DNA of 64,000 nucleotides from JAIRVZ01 sp031553415 (GTDB taxonomy: Bacteria; Bacteroidota; Bacteroidia; Bacteroidales; Azobacteroidaceae): contig JAVBLO010000019.1 in NCBI GenBank assembly GCA_031553415.1, forward strand, positions 80,277-144,276. The letters are read 5' to 3'. Positions 54,323 to 62,802 of the stretch are shown piece by piece; the first letter of the stretch is position 1, and each line of letters starts with the position of its first letter. Under the pieces are notes generated by a model. The model did not search any database. It saw nothing but the letters and a program-made list of their open reading frames with translations, and was not told the DNA's origin. Made by a program: the position numbers and the translations under genes.

Positions 54323-56374
54323 TTATAACACGGAATAAATTTTTTCCTGCGACCTTACCAGTTCTTCCCCACTACCTTTTTTGAAAATATTATGCAGATT
54401 CTCATCAATAAAACAACCTTTCACATTATCTTTCAGTTGTATATCAAGAATATCTATGATTTTCTTTTTGATATTTTGATTTATAACAGGAAAGGCTGTC
54501 TCTATCCTTCTGTATAAATTGCGTTTCATCCAGTCGGCCGAAGTCAGGTATAAATCTTCTTTGCCATTATTGTAGAAATACCAAACACGAGCATGTTCCA
54601 AGTAACCATCTACAATTCGTGTGATACGGATATTTTGGCTGTAAGGCTGATTAGGAACCAAACAACAGATGCCTCGTACAATTAGATCTATTTCAACACC
54701 GGCTTCACTTGCGGCATATAATTCATCAATCATAATATGGTCCTGGAGTCCGTTCATTTTCAAAATGATACGGGCTTTTTGGCCTTGTCTGGCATGTTTG
54801 ATTTCCCGCTGAATCATCTGTTTCAGATTAGGTACCAGATTAAACTGAGTTACCAAAAGATGCTTGAATTTGTATTCTGCCAGTGCCCCTTCCAATATAT
54901 CAAAAACACGGTTAACTTCGTTGGTTAATTGTTTGTTGCAAGTCAAAATTGACATATCTGAGTAAAGTTTGGCTGTTTTTTCATTGAAATTTCCAGTGCT
55001 CAAATAAACATAACTTCGGCTTTGTTTGCGCACCAGGCCATATTTTTCGGTAACTAAAGCTACTTTGGCATGCACTTTCAATCCGGGCAGACTGTAAATA
55101 ATCCTGATTCCGGCTTTCTCCATGCGTTCGGCTGTTTCAAGATTATTTTCTTCATCAAACCGGGCTTTCAATTCAACAAAAACGGTAACTTTTTTCCCAT
55201 TCTGGGCGGCATAAATCAATGTGTTGATAACATCCGAACGTTCAGCTACACGGTATTGAGTTACCTTGATACTTTCTACATTCGAGTCGGGCGAAGCTGC
55301 TTCTTTTAAAAACTGAAGAAAATAGTTGAAAGAATGATACGGGTAAAACAAGAAAATATCCTGCTTTTGGATAACCGGGAAAATCTTTTTGTTTTTTGCC
55401 TCATCCACAATAGGAATTGCTATTGGAGCATGTGGTTGTGAAACCAATTGTTCTCCTACAGGATTAGGTAATTTCATCAAATCCTGCATATTCAGATGGA
55501 GGTAATCAGGAACCATATCTTCCGTAGAAATATTAAATGCCTTGGCTATAAACGCCAGGAAATCATCGGGAATATTATGGTCATAAGAGAACCGGCTCAA
55601 ATCGCCTATTTTCCGTTTTTTTATTTTTTGCTTGATTGTTTCAACCAAGTCATCTTCGGAGGTTTTCTCTTCATCCATGTAAATATCAGCATCCCGTGAA
55701 ATCTTGACGCAATAACTGCAATCGACTGTAAATCCGGGAAAAACTGTTTTCAGATTGGCTTTGATGATATCTTCCACAAACATGAAATAATAGTTGTTAT
55801 CGCACACGGGAAGTTTAACAAAGCGGGGAACTTTAGTGAAAGGAATCTTCATTATAGCATAATAAATTTCCTTAGTCTCGTTTTTTATCAATCTGATAAC
55901 TAAATATATACGGTTATCACGAATAAAAAAGCGTATTTCATCCTGCAATATTAATACCGGTTCAAGGAAAGGGAATATTTCTTCGTTGAAATAGCTATGT
56001 ATAAAATCTTTGTGGCAATCATTAACCTGTCCGCTCAAATAAAGGAAAATCCTGTTTTGTTGTAATTCGAGGATAATTAATTGTTCGAAAATACGTGAAA
56101 ATTCTTTTTGCTGGCGGGTCACTTCTGTTTTTATTTCAGACAACACCAATTCCGAATCTTCCGAATCTTCGTATACATGCTTTTTTTTCATGATAATACC
56201 CCGGTGTTCAGCTACCCTGATTTTGTAGAATTCTTCGAGATTGGACGCATGTATGGCCAGGAATTTGATGCGTTCATAAATAGGCAAAGTCTGGTCTTCG
56301 GCTTCCAATAAAACACGGTAATTGAAAGAAAGCCAGCTGATGTCGCGGTTAAAGTATTTATATTGAGTTTCCAT
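54323..56374 (-). CDS. ppk1: Polyphosphate kinase 1
   Basis: 683 residues, normal length. The N-terminal domain starts YFNRDISWLSFNYRVL and contains ASNLEEFYKIRVAEHRG; the core has LFYPYHSFNYFLQFLKEAA, SIKVTQYRVA, VELKARFDEENN and the autophosphorylated His435 in GLKVHAKVALV, then YLSTGNFNEKTAKLYSD and the C-terminal LTSADWMKRNL and ETAFPV. It polymerises the gamma-phosphate of ATP into polyphosphate at the membrane. It stands alone, with toxin-antitoxin-like genes on both sides. In Bacteroidota polyphosphate and (p)ppGpp (relA lies 1.2 kb away) are both stress signals, but no operon link is visible. Confidence 0.97.
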   Translation of the reverse strand: METQYKYFNRDISWLSFNYRVLLEAEDQTLPIYERIKFLAIHASNLEEFYKIRVAEHRGIIMKKKHVYEDSEDSELVLSEIKTEVTRQQKEFSRIFEQLIILELQQNRIFLYLSGQVNDCHKDFIHSYFNEEIFPFLEPVLILQDEIRFFIRDNRIYLVIRLIKNETKEIYYAIMKIPFTKVPRFVKLPVCDNNYYFMFVEDIIKANLKTVFPGFTVDCSYCVKISRDADIYMDEEKTSEDDLVETIKQKIKKRKIGDLSRFSYDHNIPDDFLAFIAKAFNISTEDMVPDYLHLNMQDLMKLPNPVGEQLVSQPHAPIAIPIVDEAKNKKIFPVIQKQDIFLFYPYHSFNYFLQFLKEAASPDSNVESIKVTQYRVAERSDVINTLIYAAQNGKKVTVFVELKARFDEENNLETAERMEKAGIRIIYSLPGLKVHAKVALVTEKYGLVRKQSRSYVYLSTGNFNEKTAKLYSDMSILTCNKQLTNEVNRVFDILEGALAEYKFKHLLVTQFNLVPNLKQMIQREIKHARQGQKARIILKMNGLQDHIMIDELYAASEAGVEIDLIVRGICCLVPNQPYSQNIRITRIVDGYLEHARVWYFYNNGKEDLYLTSADWMKRNLYRRIETAFPVINQNIKKKIIDILDIQLKDNVKGCFIDENLHNIFKKGSGEELVRSQEKIYSVL

Positions 56375-56398
56375 GGTATCTATAAACAGTTCAACTCT

Positions 56399-56714
56399 TT
56401 ATTTTGTTTCACTTTTCAAAGTTCCCGGATTTTGTCTGCAATCCCAGACTGTAGCAATTACAATGTTATTTTTTTTGATAATCAACAAAATATATTATTT
56501 TAAAAATATCTCTTACAACCAAAGAACGATAATCTTCAATACAATCTACGAGAAAAGATTCAATTGGAGCCATTTGTGGAAATTTCGTGAGAGGTTCAAC
56601 TGCATCTAAAATCTCATTGTATATTTTGACTGCAACTTTTTCACTTTTTTCTGCATACCAGTCAAATATTTCATCCATGCGCTTCTGAGCAGATGCAGTC
56701 CATATTATCTTCAT
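56399..56714 (-). pseudogene. RelE/ParE toxin interrupted by a frameshift in an A8 run
   Basis: The intact frame (56714 down to 56466, 82 residues) matches ParE/RelE toxins (IIWTASAQKRMDEIFDWYAE; DYRSLVVRDIFKIIYFVDYQ) but stops right at an eight-A run (56469-56476). Reading with seven As continues in frame as NNIVIATVWDCRQNPGTL to a stop at 56399-56401, restoring the VWDCRQNP end typical of this family. Possible explanations are an inactivating insertion, phase variation, slippage during transcription, or a sequencing error in the homopolymer. The start overlaps the antitoxin stop by 4 nt. Confidence 0.8.
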
Positions 56715-56956
56715 CTTAAATGTTTTTTACGCATGCTATCATTTGTAATATAATTTCCCTGCTCATAATCCTTTTTAGCTTGAGTAATTTCTGTTTTCAA
56801 TTCCTCAAGTGTCATTTGGCAAGGCAATTTTAGTGTAGTTTTTTTTACTTTTTTAAAATATGCCATAACTTTCTTTAAAACATCTTCATTCCTTTCCTCC
56901 AGAATTTGTTTTGCCAATTCAACCTTTTGTGTATTTAATTCCAAAGCAGTCATCAT
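56711..56956 (-). CDS. Antitoxin partner of the ParE-like toxin
   Basis: 81 residues from ATG at 56956 (a second ATG follows directly). The longer frame begins at a TTG that lies inside the promoter -7 box, so it is rejected. The N-terminal TALELNTQKVELAKQILEERNEDVLKKVMAYFKKV is helical and resembles small antitoxins paired with ParE in Bacteroidota; the charged C-terminus (LEELKTEITQAKKDYEQGN) would wrap the toxin. It overlaps the toxin start by 4 nt. Confidence 0.75.
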   Translation of the reverse strand: MMTALELNTQKVELAKQILEERNEDVLKKVMAYFKKVKKTTLKLPCQMTLEELKTEITQAKKDYEQGNYITNDSMRKKHLR

Positions 56957-56983
56957 TGTGCTATTTTTAGTTTCCTTATTATG

Positions 56984-57015
56984 CAAAGATAATTCTTTTC
57001 AAATTAGTTTTCAAC
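56984..57015 (-). promoter_or_regulatory. Bacteroidota-type promoter of the toxin-antitoxin pair
   Basis: On the minus strand, -33 GTTG (57015-57012), a 20-nt spacer and -7 TATCTTTG (56991-56984), an exact TAnnTTTG match, 27 nt before the antitoxin ATG. Confidence 0.65.
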
Positions 57016-57033
57016 ATGTTTTTGTCAATTTAG

Positions 57034-57041
57034 TAACTTTG
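57034..57041 (+). promoter_or_regulatory. Bacteroidota -7 box for the phosphoesterase gene
   Basis: TAACTTTG matches TAnnTTTG, 39 nt before the ATG at 57081, with TTTC 21 nt upstream as a weak -33. It is divergent from the toxin-antitoxin promoter and overlaps its upstream region. Confidence 0.55.
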
Positions 57042-57080
57042 CAGTTAAGAAATGTATTATTTAATTTTAATCAAAAAATC

Positions 57081-57572
57081 ATGCTAAAAATCGGATTGCT
57101 TTCAGACACCCACGCTTATTGGGACAACAAATATGCCGAATATTTTGCTTTATGTGATGAAATCTGGCATGCAGGTGACATTGGGAGTCCGGAAGTATTG
57201 GATAAATTACGGGCAATCAAACCGGTGAGAGCAGTTTATGGAAACATCGACGGACATTTAATTAGAAGTGAGTGCCCGAAACATTTGCGGTTCAAAGCAG
57301 AAGAAGCAGATGTCTGGATTACACATATAGGCGGTTATCCGGGCAGATACGCACCGGAAGTCCGTCCTGAGATTTTCACCAATCCTCCTCAATTATTTAT
57401 TTGCGGGCATTCCCATATCCTTAAAGTGCAATACGATAATAAACTTCAACTATTACATATCAATCCTGGGGCCGCAGGATTACAAGGTTTCCATCAGGTA
57501 AGAACACTGGTTCGGTTTGTTATTGATGGAAAACAGATTAAAGATTTGGAAGTAATTGAGTTGGGAGATTAA
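57081..57572 (+). CDS. YfcE/MJ0936-family metallophosphoesterase
   Basis: The frame opens upstream of the promoter, so ATG at 57081 (MLKIGLLSDTHAYW) is the start, giving 163 residues, the usual size. All calcineurin-like metal motifs are present: SDTH, HAGDIGS, GNIDGH, THIGG and GHSHILKV, then NPGAAG. These bind two metals and hydrolyse phosphodiesters; the family substrate in cells is not settled. The stop overlaps the end of the convergent relA gene by 4 nt. Confidence 0.93.
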   Translation: MLKIGLLSDTHAYWDNKYAEYFALCDEIWHAGDIGSPEVLDKLRAIKPVRAVYGNIDGHLIRSECPKHLRFKAEEADVWITHIGGYPGRYAPEVRPEIFTNPPQLFICGHSHILKVQYDNKLQLLHINPGAAGLQGFHQVRTLVRFVIDGKQIKDLEVIELGD

Positions 57573-59770
57573 TAAACCCTCGTCACCTGCTTCACCCCTT
57601 TCACGGCCTTAATCTTCTTTATCAAAGCGTCCATGGCAGAAGTATTACTTACAAGTACAGTAATATTCCCTTGGAACAAACCGTCACTCGAATCGACAGA
57701 AATGGACCGCATAGTCATTCCGTTTTCTTTTGAAATAACCGAAGTGACATTGGTTACAATGCCGATATCATCATTACCAATAATTTTTAATGTCACGGGA
57801 TAATTCCCATCTGATTTTCCCGACCAACGGGCATTAACCACGCGGTAGCCATATTTATTAAATAATTCAGGAGCATTCGGACAATTTTTCCGGTGTATCC
57901 TGATGCCTTGCGAAGAAACAAAACCGAAGATTTCATCGCCAAAAATCGGATTGCAACATTTGGCTAATTTGTATTCGATTCCTGTGAGATTCTGGTCAAT
58001 AATCAAAGCATCATCACTGCTCGTTATCTCTTCTGCTTCAGTTACTGTATGATAATTTTCTACGCTTCTGTCGAAATGTTCAACTTCTGCTTCTTTTTTC
58101 TCTAATTCCAGATATTGGTCAATAATGTTATTAACATCCAATTTCTCACTCGCTATATCACCATAAAAATCAGTAATCGTTTTGTAGCCTTTCTTCTTAA
58201 TCAGACGCATCATCTTGGATTCGTCTTCTTCAATTTTACGGTTTTTGAAACGGCGATGCAACAGCTCTTTAGCAAATTCAACCTGTTTGGTTTCAGCCTC
58301 TTTCAACGATTGCTTAATCTTGACACGCGCTTTGGAAGTCACAACAAAATTCAGCCAGTCTTGTTTGGGCGACTGGTTAGGTGAAGTTTGTATATCGACC
58401 TGATCTCCGTTTTTTAGTTTGTGCTTGATGGTAACATTTTTTCCGTTAATTTTGGCAGAAACACATTTGGCACCCAATTTGGTATGAATGGCAAAAGCAA
58501 AATCCAATACGGTTGCATTTTTCGGCAACTTGAATAAATCTCCTTTAGGTGTAAATACGAAAATTTCTTCATCGTATAAATCCATTTTGAAATCCTGGAT
58601 TAAATCGCCTGGAGATGTATCTTTGCTTTCCAACACTTCGCGAACATTGTTCAACCAGTCATCCAACCCGTTTTCGCCTTTTACTCCTTTGTATTTCCAA
58701 TGGGCGGCCAAACCTTTTTCAGCGATTTCGTCCATGCGTTTGGTACGGATCTGGACTTCCACCCAACGGCCTTCAGGCCCCATAACTGTAGTATGGAGCG
58801 ATTCGTAACCATTGCTTTTGGGGATTGACAACCAATCTTTCATCCGTTTGGGATTAGGTTGGTACATGTCAGTGATAATGGAATAAACCTGCCAGCATTC
58901 TGCTTTTTCTTTTTCTAAAGGCGAATCCAGTATTACACGGATAGCGAAAAGATCATATATATTTTCAAATTCTATTTTTTGTTTCTGAAGCTTGTTATTG
59001 ATAGAATGTATAGATTTTGTACGCCCTTTAATATCGAACTTCATATCCGTTTCTTTTAATTTTTCCTCAATCGGAGCAATAAAAGAAGCGATGTATTTAT
59101 CGCGTGAAGCTTTGGTTTCATTGATTTTATGGGCAATAAAGCCATAAGCTTCCCGATCCCTGAACTTCAGGGATAAATCCTCAAGCTCAGATTTGATTTT
59201 GTATAACCCTAATTTATGAGATAAGGGAGCATATAGATATGATGCTTCTGCTGCAATTTTGAGCCTTTGTTCTTCATCATGGAAATGTTTGGCAACCCGC
59301 ATCAGGTAAAGCCGGTCGGCAATCATAATAAGCACTACCCGCACATCTTCAGCGAAAGAAAGCAATAGTTTGCGGAAATTTTCCGTTTCGATAGCTGCAT
59401 TTTTGGCATACAATTCCTGCGTTTTGATTAACCCGTTGATTATGCCCGAAACATCAGAACCATATTTTTTATCAACATCGCTAATGGATATTTTTCCACC
59501 GAAAACAGCTTCCGAAATCAATACGGAAAGAATAGAGGCTCTTTTCAATCCTATTTCTTCGGAAACAACCAAAGCAGTTTGCATATTCCTCAACAAAACA
59601 TTCAAACCATAGATGTCTTTTCCGTAAGCGCCTTGAACATAGGCATATTCAATATCCCGGCGCAGATTTTTAATATCGCCCGCTTCCAACGCATCCCCGG
59701 CGCTTTTTAACAACCGGCGGTATGTGTGGATATATTCTTTATGTTCGGATTTTGTAAATATACTTCCCAT
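57569..59770 (-). CDS. relA: RelA-type (p)ppGpp synthetase with degenerate hydrolase domain
   Basis: 733 residues from ATG at 59770 (AGAGG lies just upstream; a TTG at 59782 would add four residues). The N-terminal HD region keeps LLSFAEDVRVVLIMIADRLYLMR, but the metal-binding motif that should read HDxxED is SEAVFGG (about 86-92) and the early conserved His is missing, so hydrolase activity should be lost. The synthetase domain is intact (IKGRTKSIHSINNK; YDLFAIRVI; YESLHTTVMGPEGRWVEVQIRT). TGS (about 390-450) and C-terminal ACT domains follow. It should make the alarmone from ATP and GDP/GTP under ribosome control, with a separate enzyme elsewhere to degrade it. Confidence 0.93.
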   Translation of the reverse strand: MGSIFTKSEHKEYIHTYRRLLKSAGDALEAGDIKNLRRDIEYAYVQGAYGKDIYGLNVLLRNMQTALVVSEEIGLKRASILSVLISEAVFGGKISISDVDKKYGSDVSGIINGLIKTQELYAKNAAIETENFRKLLLSFAEDVRVVLIMIADRLYLMRVAKHFHDEEQRLKIAAEASYLYAPLSHKLGLYKIKSELEDLSLKFRDREAYGFIAHKINETKASRDKYIASFIAPIEEKLKETDMKFDIKGRTKSIHSINNKLQKQKIEFENIYDLFAIRVILDSPLEKEKAECWQVYSIITDMYQPNPKRMKDWLSIPKSNGYESLHTTVMGPEGRWVEVQIRTKRMDEIAEKGLAAHWKYKGVKGENGLDDWLNNVREVLESKDTSPGDLIQDFKMDLYDEEIFVFTPKGDLFKLPKNATVLDFAFAIHTKLGAKCVSAKINGKNVTIKHKLKNGDQVDIQTSPNQSPKQDWLNFVVTSKARVKIKQSLKEAETKQVEFAKELLHRRFKNRKIEEDESKMMRLIKKKGYKTITDFYGDIASEKLDVNNIIDQYLELEKKEAEVEHFDRSVENYHTVTEAEEITSSDDALIIDQNLTGIEYKLAKCCNPIFGDEIFGFVSSQGIRIHRKNCPNAPELFNKYGYRVVNARWSGKSDGNYPVTLKIIGNDDIGIVTNVTSVISKENGMTMRSISVDSSDGLFQGNITVLVSNTSAMDALIKKIKAVKGVKQVTRVY

Positions 59771-59797
59771 AAACCTCTGCAAAATTACACAGAAATA

Positions 59798-59828
59798 TTT
59801 CTTTTATCCGGCAAATTACATAAATTTG
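59798..59828 (+). promoter_or_regulatory. Bacteroidota-type promoter for the DUF4301 gene
   Basis: TTTC at 59798-59801 (one mismatch to TTTG), a 19-nt spacer, and TAAATTTG at 59821-59828. The ATG follows at 59868. The minus strand also carries TATCTTTG at 59840-59833, suitable for relA. Confidence 0.6.
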
Positions 59829-59867
59829 CAAACAAAGATAAATGAAATCAACTAATTTGCCATCTAT

Positions 59868-61385
59868 ATGTTAACACAAAACGACTTAGAGTTACTTTCC
59901 AAAAAAGGAATAAGCACTGCACAAATTGATGAACAATTGTCTTTTTTTCAAAAAGGATTCCCTTTTTTGCCTATCGCAGTTTCTGCTTCGGTAGAAAAAG
60001 GCATCATGCGGATTCCCGAATCAGAACAATCTGTTTATCTTAACGAATGGAATGCTTATCTGGAAAAGAACAAACAAATACTCAAATTTGTTCCGGCATC
60101 GGGAGCGGCAAGCCGTATGTTCAAAGATTTATTTGAGTTTATTGATGCTGGTTATGACGTGCCATCAAACGCATTTGAAAAAAAGTTTTTTGATGATATC
60201 AAAAATTTCGCATTTTATAACCAACTGAATCAGGTTTGCATCAAAAATACGCAAAAAAATATCGACCAACTGATTGAAGAAGGTTCTTATAAAACAATTG
60301 TCAAAAATTTATTGGAGCCAGCAGGTTTGAATTACGGACAATTACCTAAAGGGTTGCTCGAATTTCATAATTATCCTGAAGTACCCCGCACTGCTATGGA
60401 AGAACATTTGGCTGAAGGAGCCATGTATGCCTGCAATGCGGCTAAAAAGGTGAATGTCCATTTTACAGTTTCTCCTGAACACAAGGAATTATTTCAAAAA
60501 CTCACTACAGAAAAAGCTCCTGTTTATGAGAAAAAGTTTGGTGTAAAATATGATGTGAGTTTCAGTGAACAAAAATCATCCACAGATACATTGGCAGCTG
60601 ATGAAAATAATCAACCGTTCAGGGATAGCGACAAATTATTATTCCGCCCGGGAGGTCACGGGGCATTAATCGAAAACCTGAATGATGTGGATGCAGATGT
60701 AGTTTTCATCAAGAATATTGATAATGTTGTTCCCGATTCATTCAAACAAATTACGGTTCAATATAAAAAGTTAATTGCAGGAGTTTTAGTTCACTTGCAA
60801 AATAAAATTTTCGGTTATTTAGATTTGATAGAAACCGGAAAATACACGCACGACCAGTTACTGGAAATGATACACTTTCTGCAGAACGACTTGTGTATCA
60901 AAAATCCTGAGACTAAAGTACTCGAAGATGTGGAACTTGTGTTATACATCAAATCAAAATTAGATCGTCCGTTGCGTGTTTGCGGTATGGTGAAAAACGA
61001 AGGAGAACCCGGCGGAGGTCCGTTTCTGGCGGTCAATCCTGATGGAACTACCTCATTGCAAATTCTGGAAAGTTCGCAAATTGATTTAAAAGATCCGGAA
61101 AAGAAAGCCTTGTTTGAAAAAGGCACTCATTTCAATCCTGTTGATTTGGTTTGTGCTTTAAAAAATAACAAAGGAAAAGCCTACAACTTACCTGAATATG
61201 TAGATAAAAACACCGGATTTATTTCCCTGAAATCGAAAAGCGGAAAAGCATTGAAAGCGCTTGAGCTTCCCGGTTTATGGAATGGCGCCATGTCGGATTG
61301 GAATACCATCTTTGTGGAAGTCCCGGTTGAAACATTCAATCCGGTGAAGACAGTCAATGATTTGTTGCGGAAAGAACACCAATAA
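59868..61385 (+). CDS. DUF4301 family protein
   Basis: 505 residues, full length for this Bacteroidota family, with no signal peptide. Conserved-looking blocks are FVPASGAASRMFKDLFEF (about 77-94), PKGLLEFHNY, RTAMEEHLAEGAMYA, LLFRPGGHGALIENLNDVDADVVFIKNIDN and RVCGMVKNEGEPGGGPF. The glycine-rich GGHGALIENL and EGEPGGGPF segments suggest nucleotide- or sugar-phosphate-binding loops, as in nucleotidyltransferases, but the function is unknown. It is divergent from relA. Confidence 0.88.
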   Translation: MLTQNDLELLSKKGISTAQIDEQLSFFQKGFPFLPIAVSASVEKGIMRIPESEQSVYLNEWNAYLEKNKQILKFVPASGAASRMFKDLFEFIDAGYDVPSNAFEKKFFDDIKNFAFYNQLNQVCIKNTQKNIDQLIEEGSYKTIVKNLLEPAGLNYGQLPKGLLEFHNYPEVPRTAMEEHLAEGAMYACNAAKKVNVHFTVSPEHKELFQKLTTEKAPVYEKKFGVKYDVSFSEQKSSTDTLAADENNQPFRDSDKLLFRPGGHGALIENLNDVDADVVFIKNIDNVVPDSFKQITVQYKKLIAGVLVHLQNKIFGYLDLIETGKYTHDQLLEMIHFLQNDLCIKNPETKVLEDVELVLYIKSKLDRPLRVCGMVKNEGEPGGGPFLAVNPDGTTSLQILESSQIDLKDPEKKALFEKGTHFNPVDLVCALKNNKGKAYNLPEYVDKNTGFISLKSKSGKALKALELPGLWNGAMSDWNTIFVEVPVETFNPVKTVNDLLRKEHQ

Positions 61386-61415
61386 AATGAAAAAATAAAA
61401 ATGAAGAATTAAGAA

Positions 61416-61447
61416 TTTGACAGTTTTCATTTTTGTGATTATTTTTG
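61416..61447 (+). promoter_or_regulatory. Consensus Bacteroidota promoter of tRNA-Thr
   Basis: TTTG at 61416-61419, a 20-nt spacer, TATTTTTG at 61440-61447. Both boxes are exact, and the tRNA starts 16 nt after the -7 box. Confidence 0.85.
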
Positions 61448-61462
61448 CAGGCAAATAAAAAG

Positions 61463-61535
61463 GCCGCAATGGCTCAGTTGGTAGAGCAATTCATTCGTAA
61501 TGAATAGGTCGCCGGTTCGAGTCCGGCTTGCGGCT
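61463..61535 (+). tRNA. tRNA-Thr (anticodon CGT)
   Basis: The cloverleaf is complete: acceptor GCCGCAA/TTGCGGC, D stem GCTC/GAGC, anticodon stem ATTCA/TGAAT with loop TTCGTAA (anticodon CGT, codon ACG), T stem GCCGG/CCGGC with TTCGAGT loop, discriminator T. CCA is not encoded. Confidence 0.96.
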
Positions 61536-61547
61536 CTTGATTATTAA

Positions 61548-61571
61548 GCAGTTACAAGAAATTGTGGCTGT
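61548..61571 (+). repeat. Left direct repeat (att-like), overlapping the tRNA terminator
   Basis: 24 bp that recur at 63705-63728 with 22 identities (the first 16 exact). The pair brackets a truncated integrase and cargo over 2.16 kb, next to a tRNA gene. Confidence 0.6.
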
Positions 61572-61579
61572 TTTTTTTT
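61549..61579 (+). terminator. Intrinsic terminator of tRNA-Thr
   Basis: 9-bp stem including two G-U pairs closed by a GAAA loop (61549-61570), then nine Ts. It starts 13 nt after the tRNA 3' end. Confidence 0.85.
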
Positions 61580-61653
61580 GTATTGAGTTGGTTATTTGAG
61601 ATACGGTTATACGTTATGAAACACGGGTTGTGTTCTCAAATGTGTTACCCAAA

Positions 61654-62637
61654 ATGAACGCAAAAAATGCAACAATTGAGGTTATTTGTTATAAGTATAA
61701 ACCTCTTAAAAACAAAGAATTACCAATCAAATTAAGAATTACAAAAGACAGAAAAAGAACTTATTTAAACATTGGAGTTTCAGTAAAACTTGAACATTGG
61801 GATTTTGAAAAGAATCAACCAAAGAAAAATTGCCCTAATAAAGAAGAAATTGAACAAATTATTCTTGATAGAAAAAAAGAGTATCAAGAACAAATTTGGG
61901 AGTACAAAATAACCAATAAAGAATTTACCTCTACTTCTCTAGTTGAAAAGGTCAGTAATCCGATTAAAGCGAAAACAGTAGAAGCAGTATTTGATTTATA
62001 CATACAACAATTAATGACTGCAAATCGTTTGCGATATGCACACATGTATAAAACAACTCTCAACTCCATGTTAAGATTTAATGGACATTTGGATATTTAT
62101 TTTCATGAAATTGATATTGCTTGGTTAAAACGATATGAATTGTTTATGAAAAGTGAAAATCTGGCTATGAATACATTGGAAACTAGATTTGTTAGACTAA
62201 GAACTGTTTTCAATTTTGCGATTGAAGAAAAGATTGTCAAACCTGAATATTATCCGTTTAAGACATTCAAAGTGTCCAAATTCAAACAGAGAACGGCAAA
62301 ACGTTCTATTCTGAAAAATGAGGTTTTGAAAATATTGGAATATAAGGGGAAAACAGATTATGAACGTTTGGCAATTGATTTATTTACATTCTCTTATCTT
62401 ACAGCAGGAATCAATTTTATTGATATTTCGGAATTGACACATAATAATTTGTTAGATAATAGGATTGTATATGTCCGTAAAAAGACAAAGAAACAAATTA
62501 TTATACCATTGCAACCGAAAGCAATTGAATTGATTAATAAGTATTCAAATTCTGATAATCCGTATTTATTTCCAATTCTCAATTCTTTTCATAAAACAGA
62601 TTTACAGAAACTTAATAGTGATAGTTTGATATCTTAA
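61654..62637 (+). pseudogene. Truncated tyrosine recombinase (Bacteroidota phage-integrase type)
   Basis: The frame opens with GTG at 61630; ATG at 61654 is the better start (327 residues). The N-terminal arm-binding domain (LPIKLRITKDRKRTYLNIGVSVKLEHWDFE), the SAM-like core-binding domain (FDLYIQQLM; INSMLRF-like helix; LAMNTLETRFVRLRTVFNFAIEE) and the start of the catalytic domain (LAIDLFTFSYLTAGINFIDISELT) are clear. The frame ends soon after YLFPIL, before the His-x-x-Arg and nucleophilic Tyr motifs, so about 80-100 residues are missing. The Arg usually in the first catalytic block also looks replaced (TAGINF). It sits just after tRNA-Thr, as integrases of tRNA-targeting elements do, but should be inactive. 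Confidence 0.88.
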
Positions 62638-62638
62638 T

Positions 62639-62767
62639 TCAATAAATATTAGTTTTTATAAAGTCAACTATTTTTTCAAAATCATCTATAAAAGAGTTCG
62701 AGATTTGGAGGTTATGCTCCACAAAAAATTCTACATAACAATATATGTAGAATTTTTTCGTTTTTAA
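62639..62767 (-). pseudogene. C-terminal gene remnant, copy 1
   Basis: A minus-strand frame ending EHNLQISNSFIDDFEKIVDF plus a few residues and a stop at 62639-62641. It matches copy 2 at 63617-63692 residue by residue with conservative changes (SN-S/P-F, DFEKI, hydrophobic ends). The upstream part passes through a hairpin and no start is found. It is likely the tail of a lost gene whose family I do not recognise. Confidence 0.5.
62723..62758. terminator. 15-bp perfect inverted repeat between integrase remnant and protease gene
   Basis: Arms 62723-62737 and 62744-62758 with a 6-nt loop, A run on the left and T run on the right, as in a bidirectional terminator. It lies 45 nt before the protease ATG. 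Confidence 0.7.
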
Positions 62768-62802
62768 AATGTGTTTGGTTCCATATATCCCAAAGAAAAT
62801 AA

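Noticed and set aside
61630..61653. GTG start of the integrase frame
   Set aside because: ATG at 61654 directly precedes the conserved arm-binding domain; the extra eight residues match nothing.
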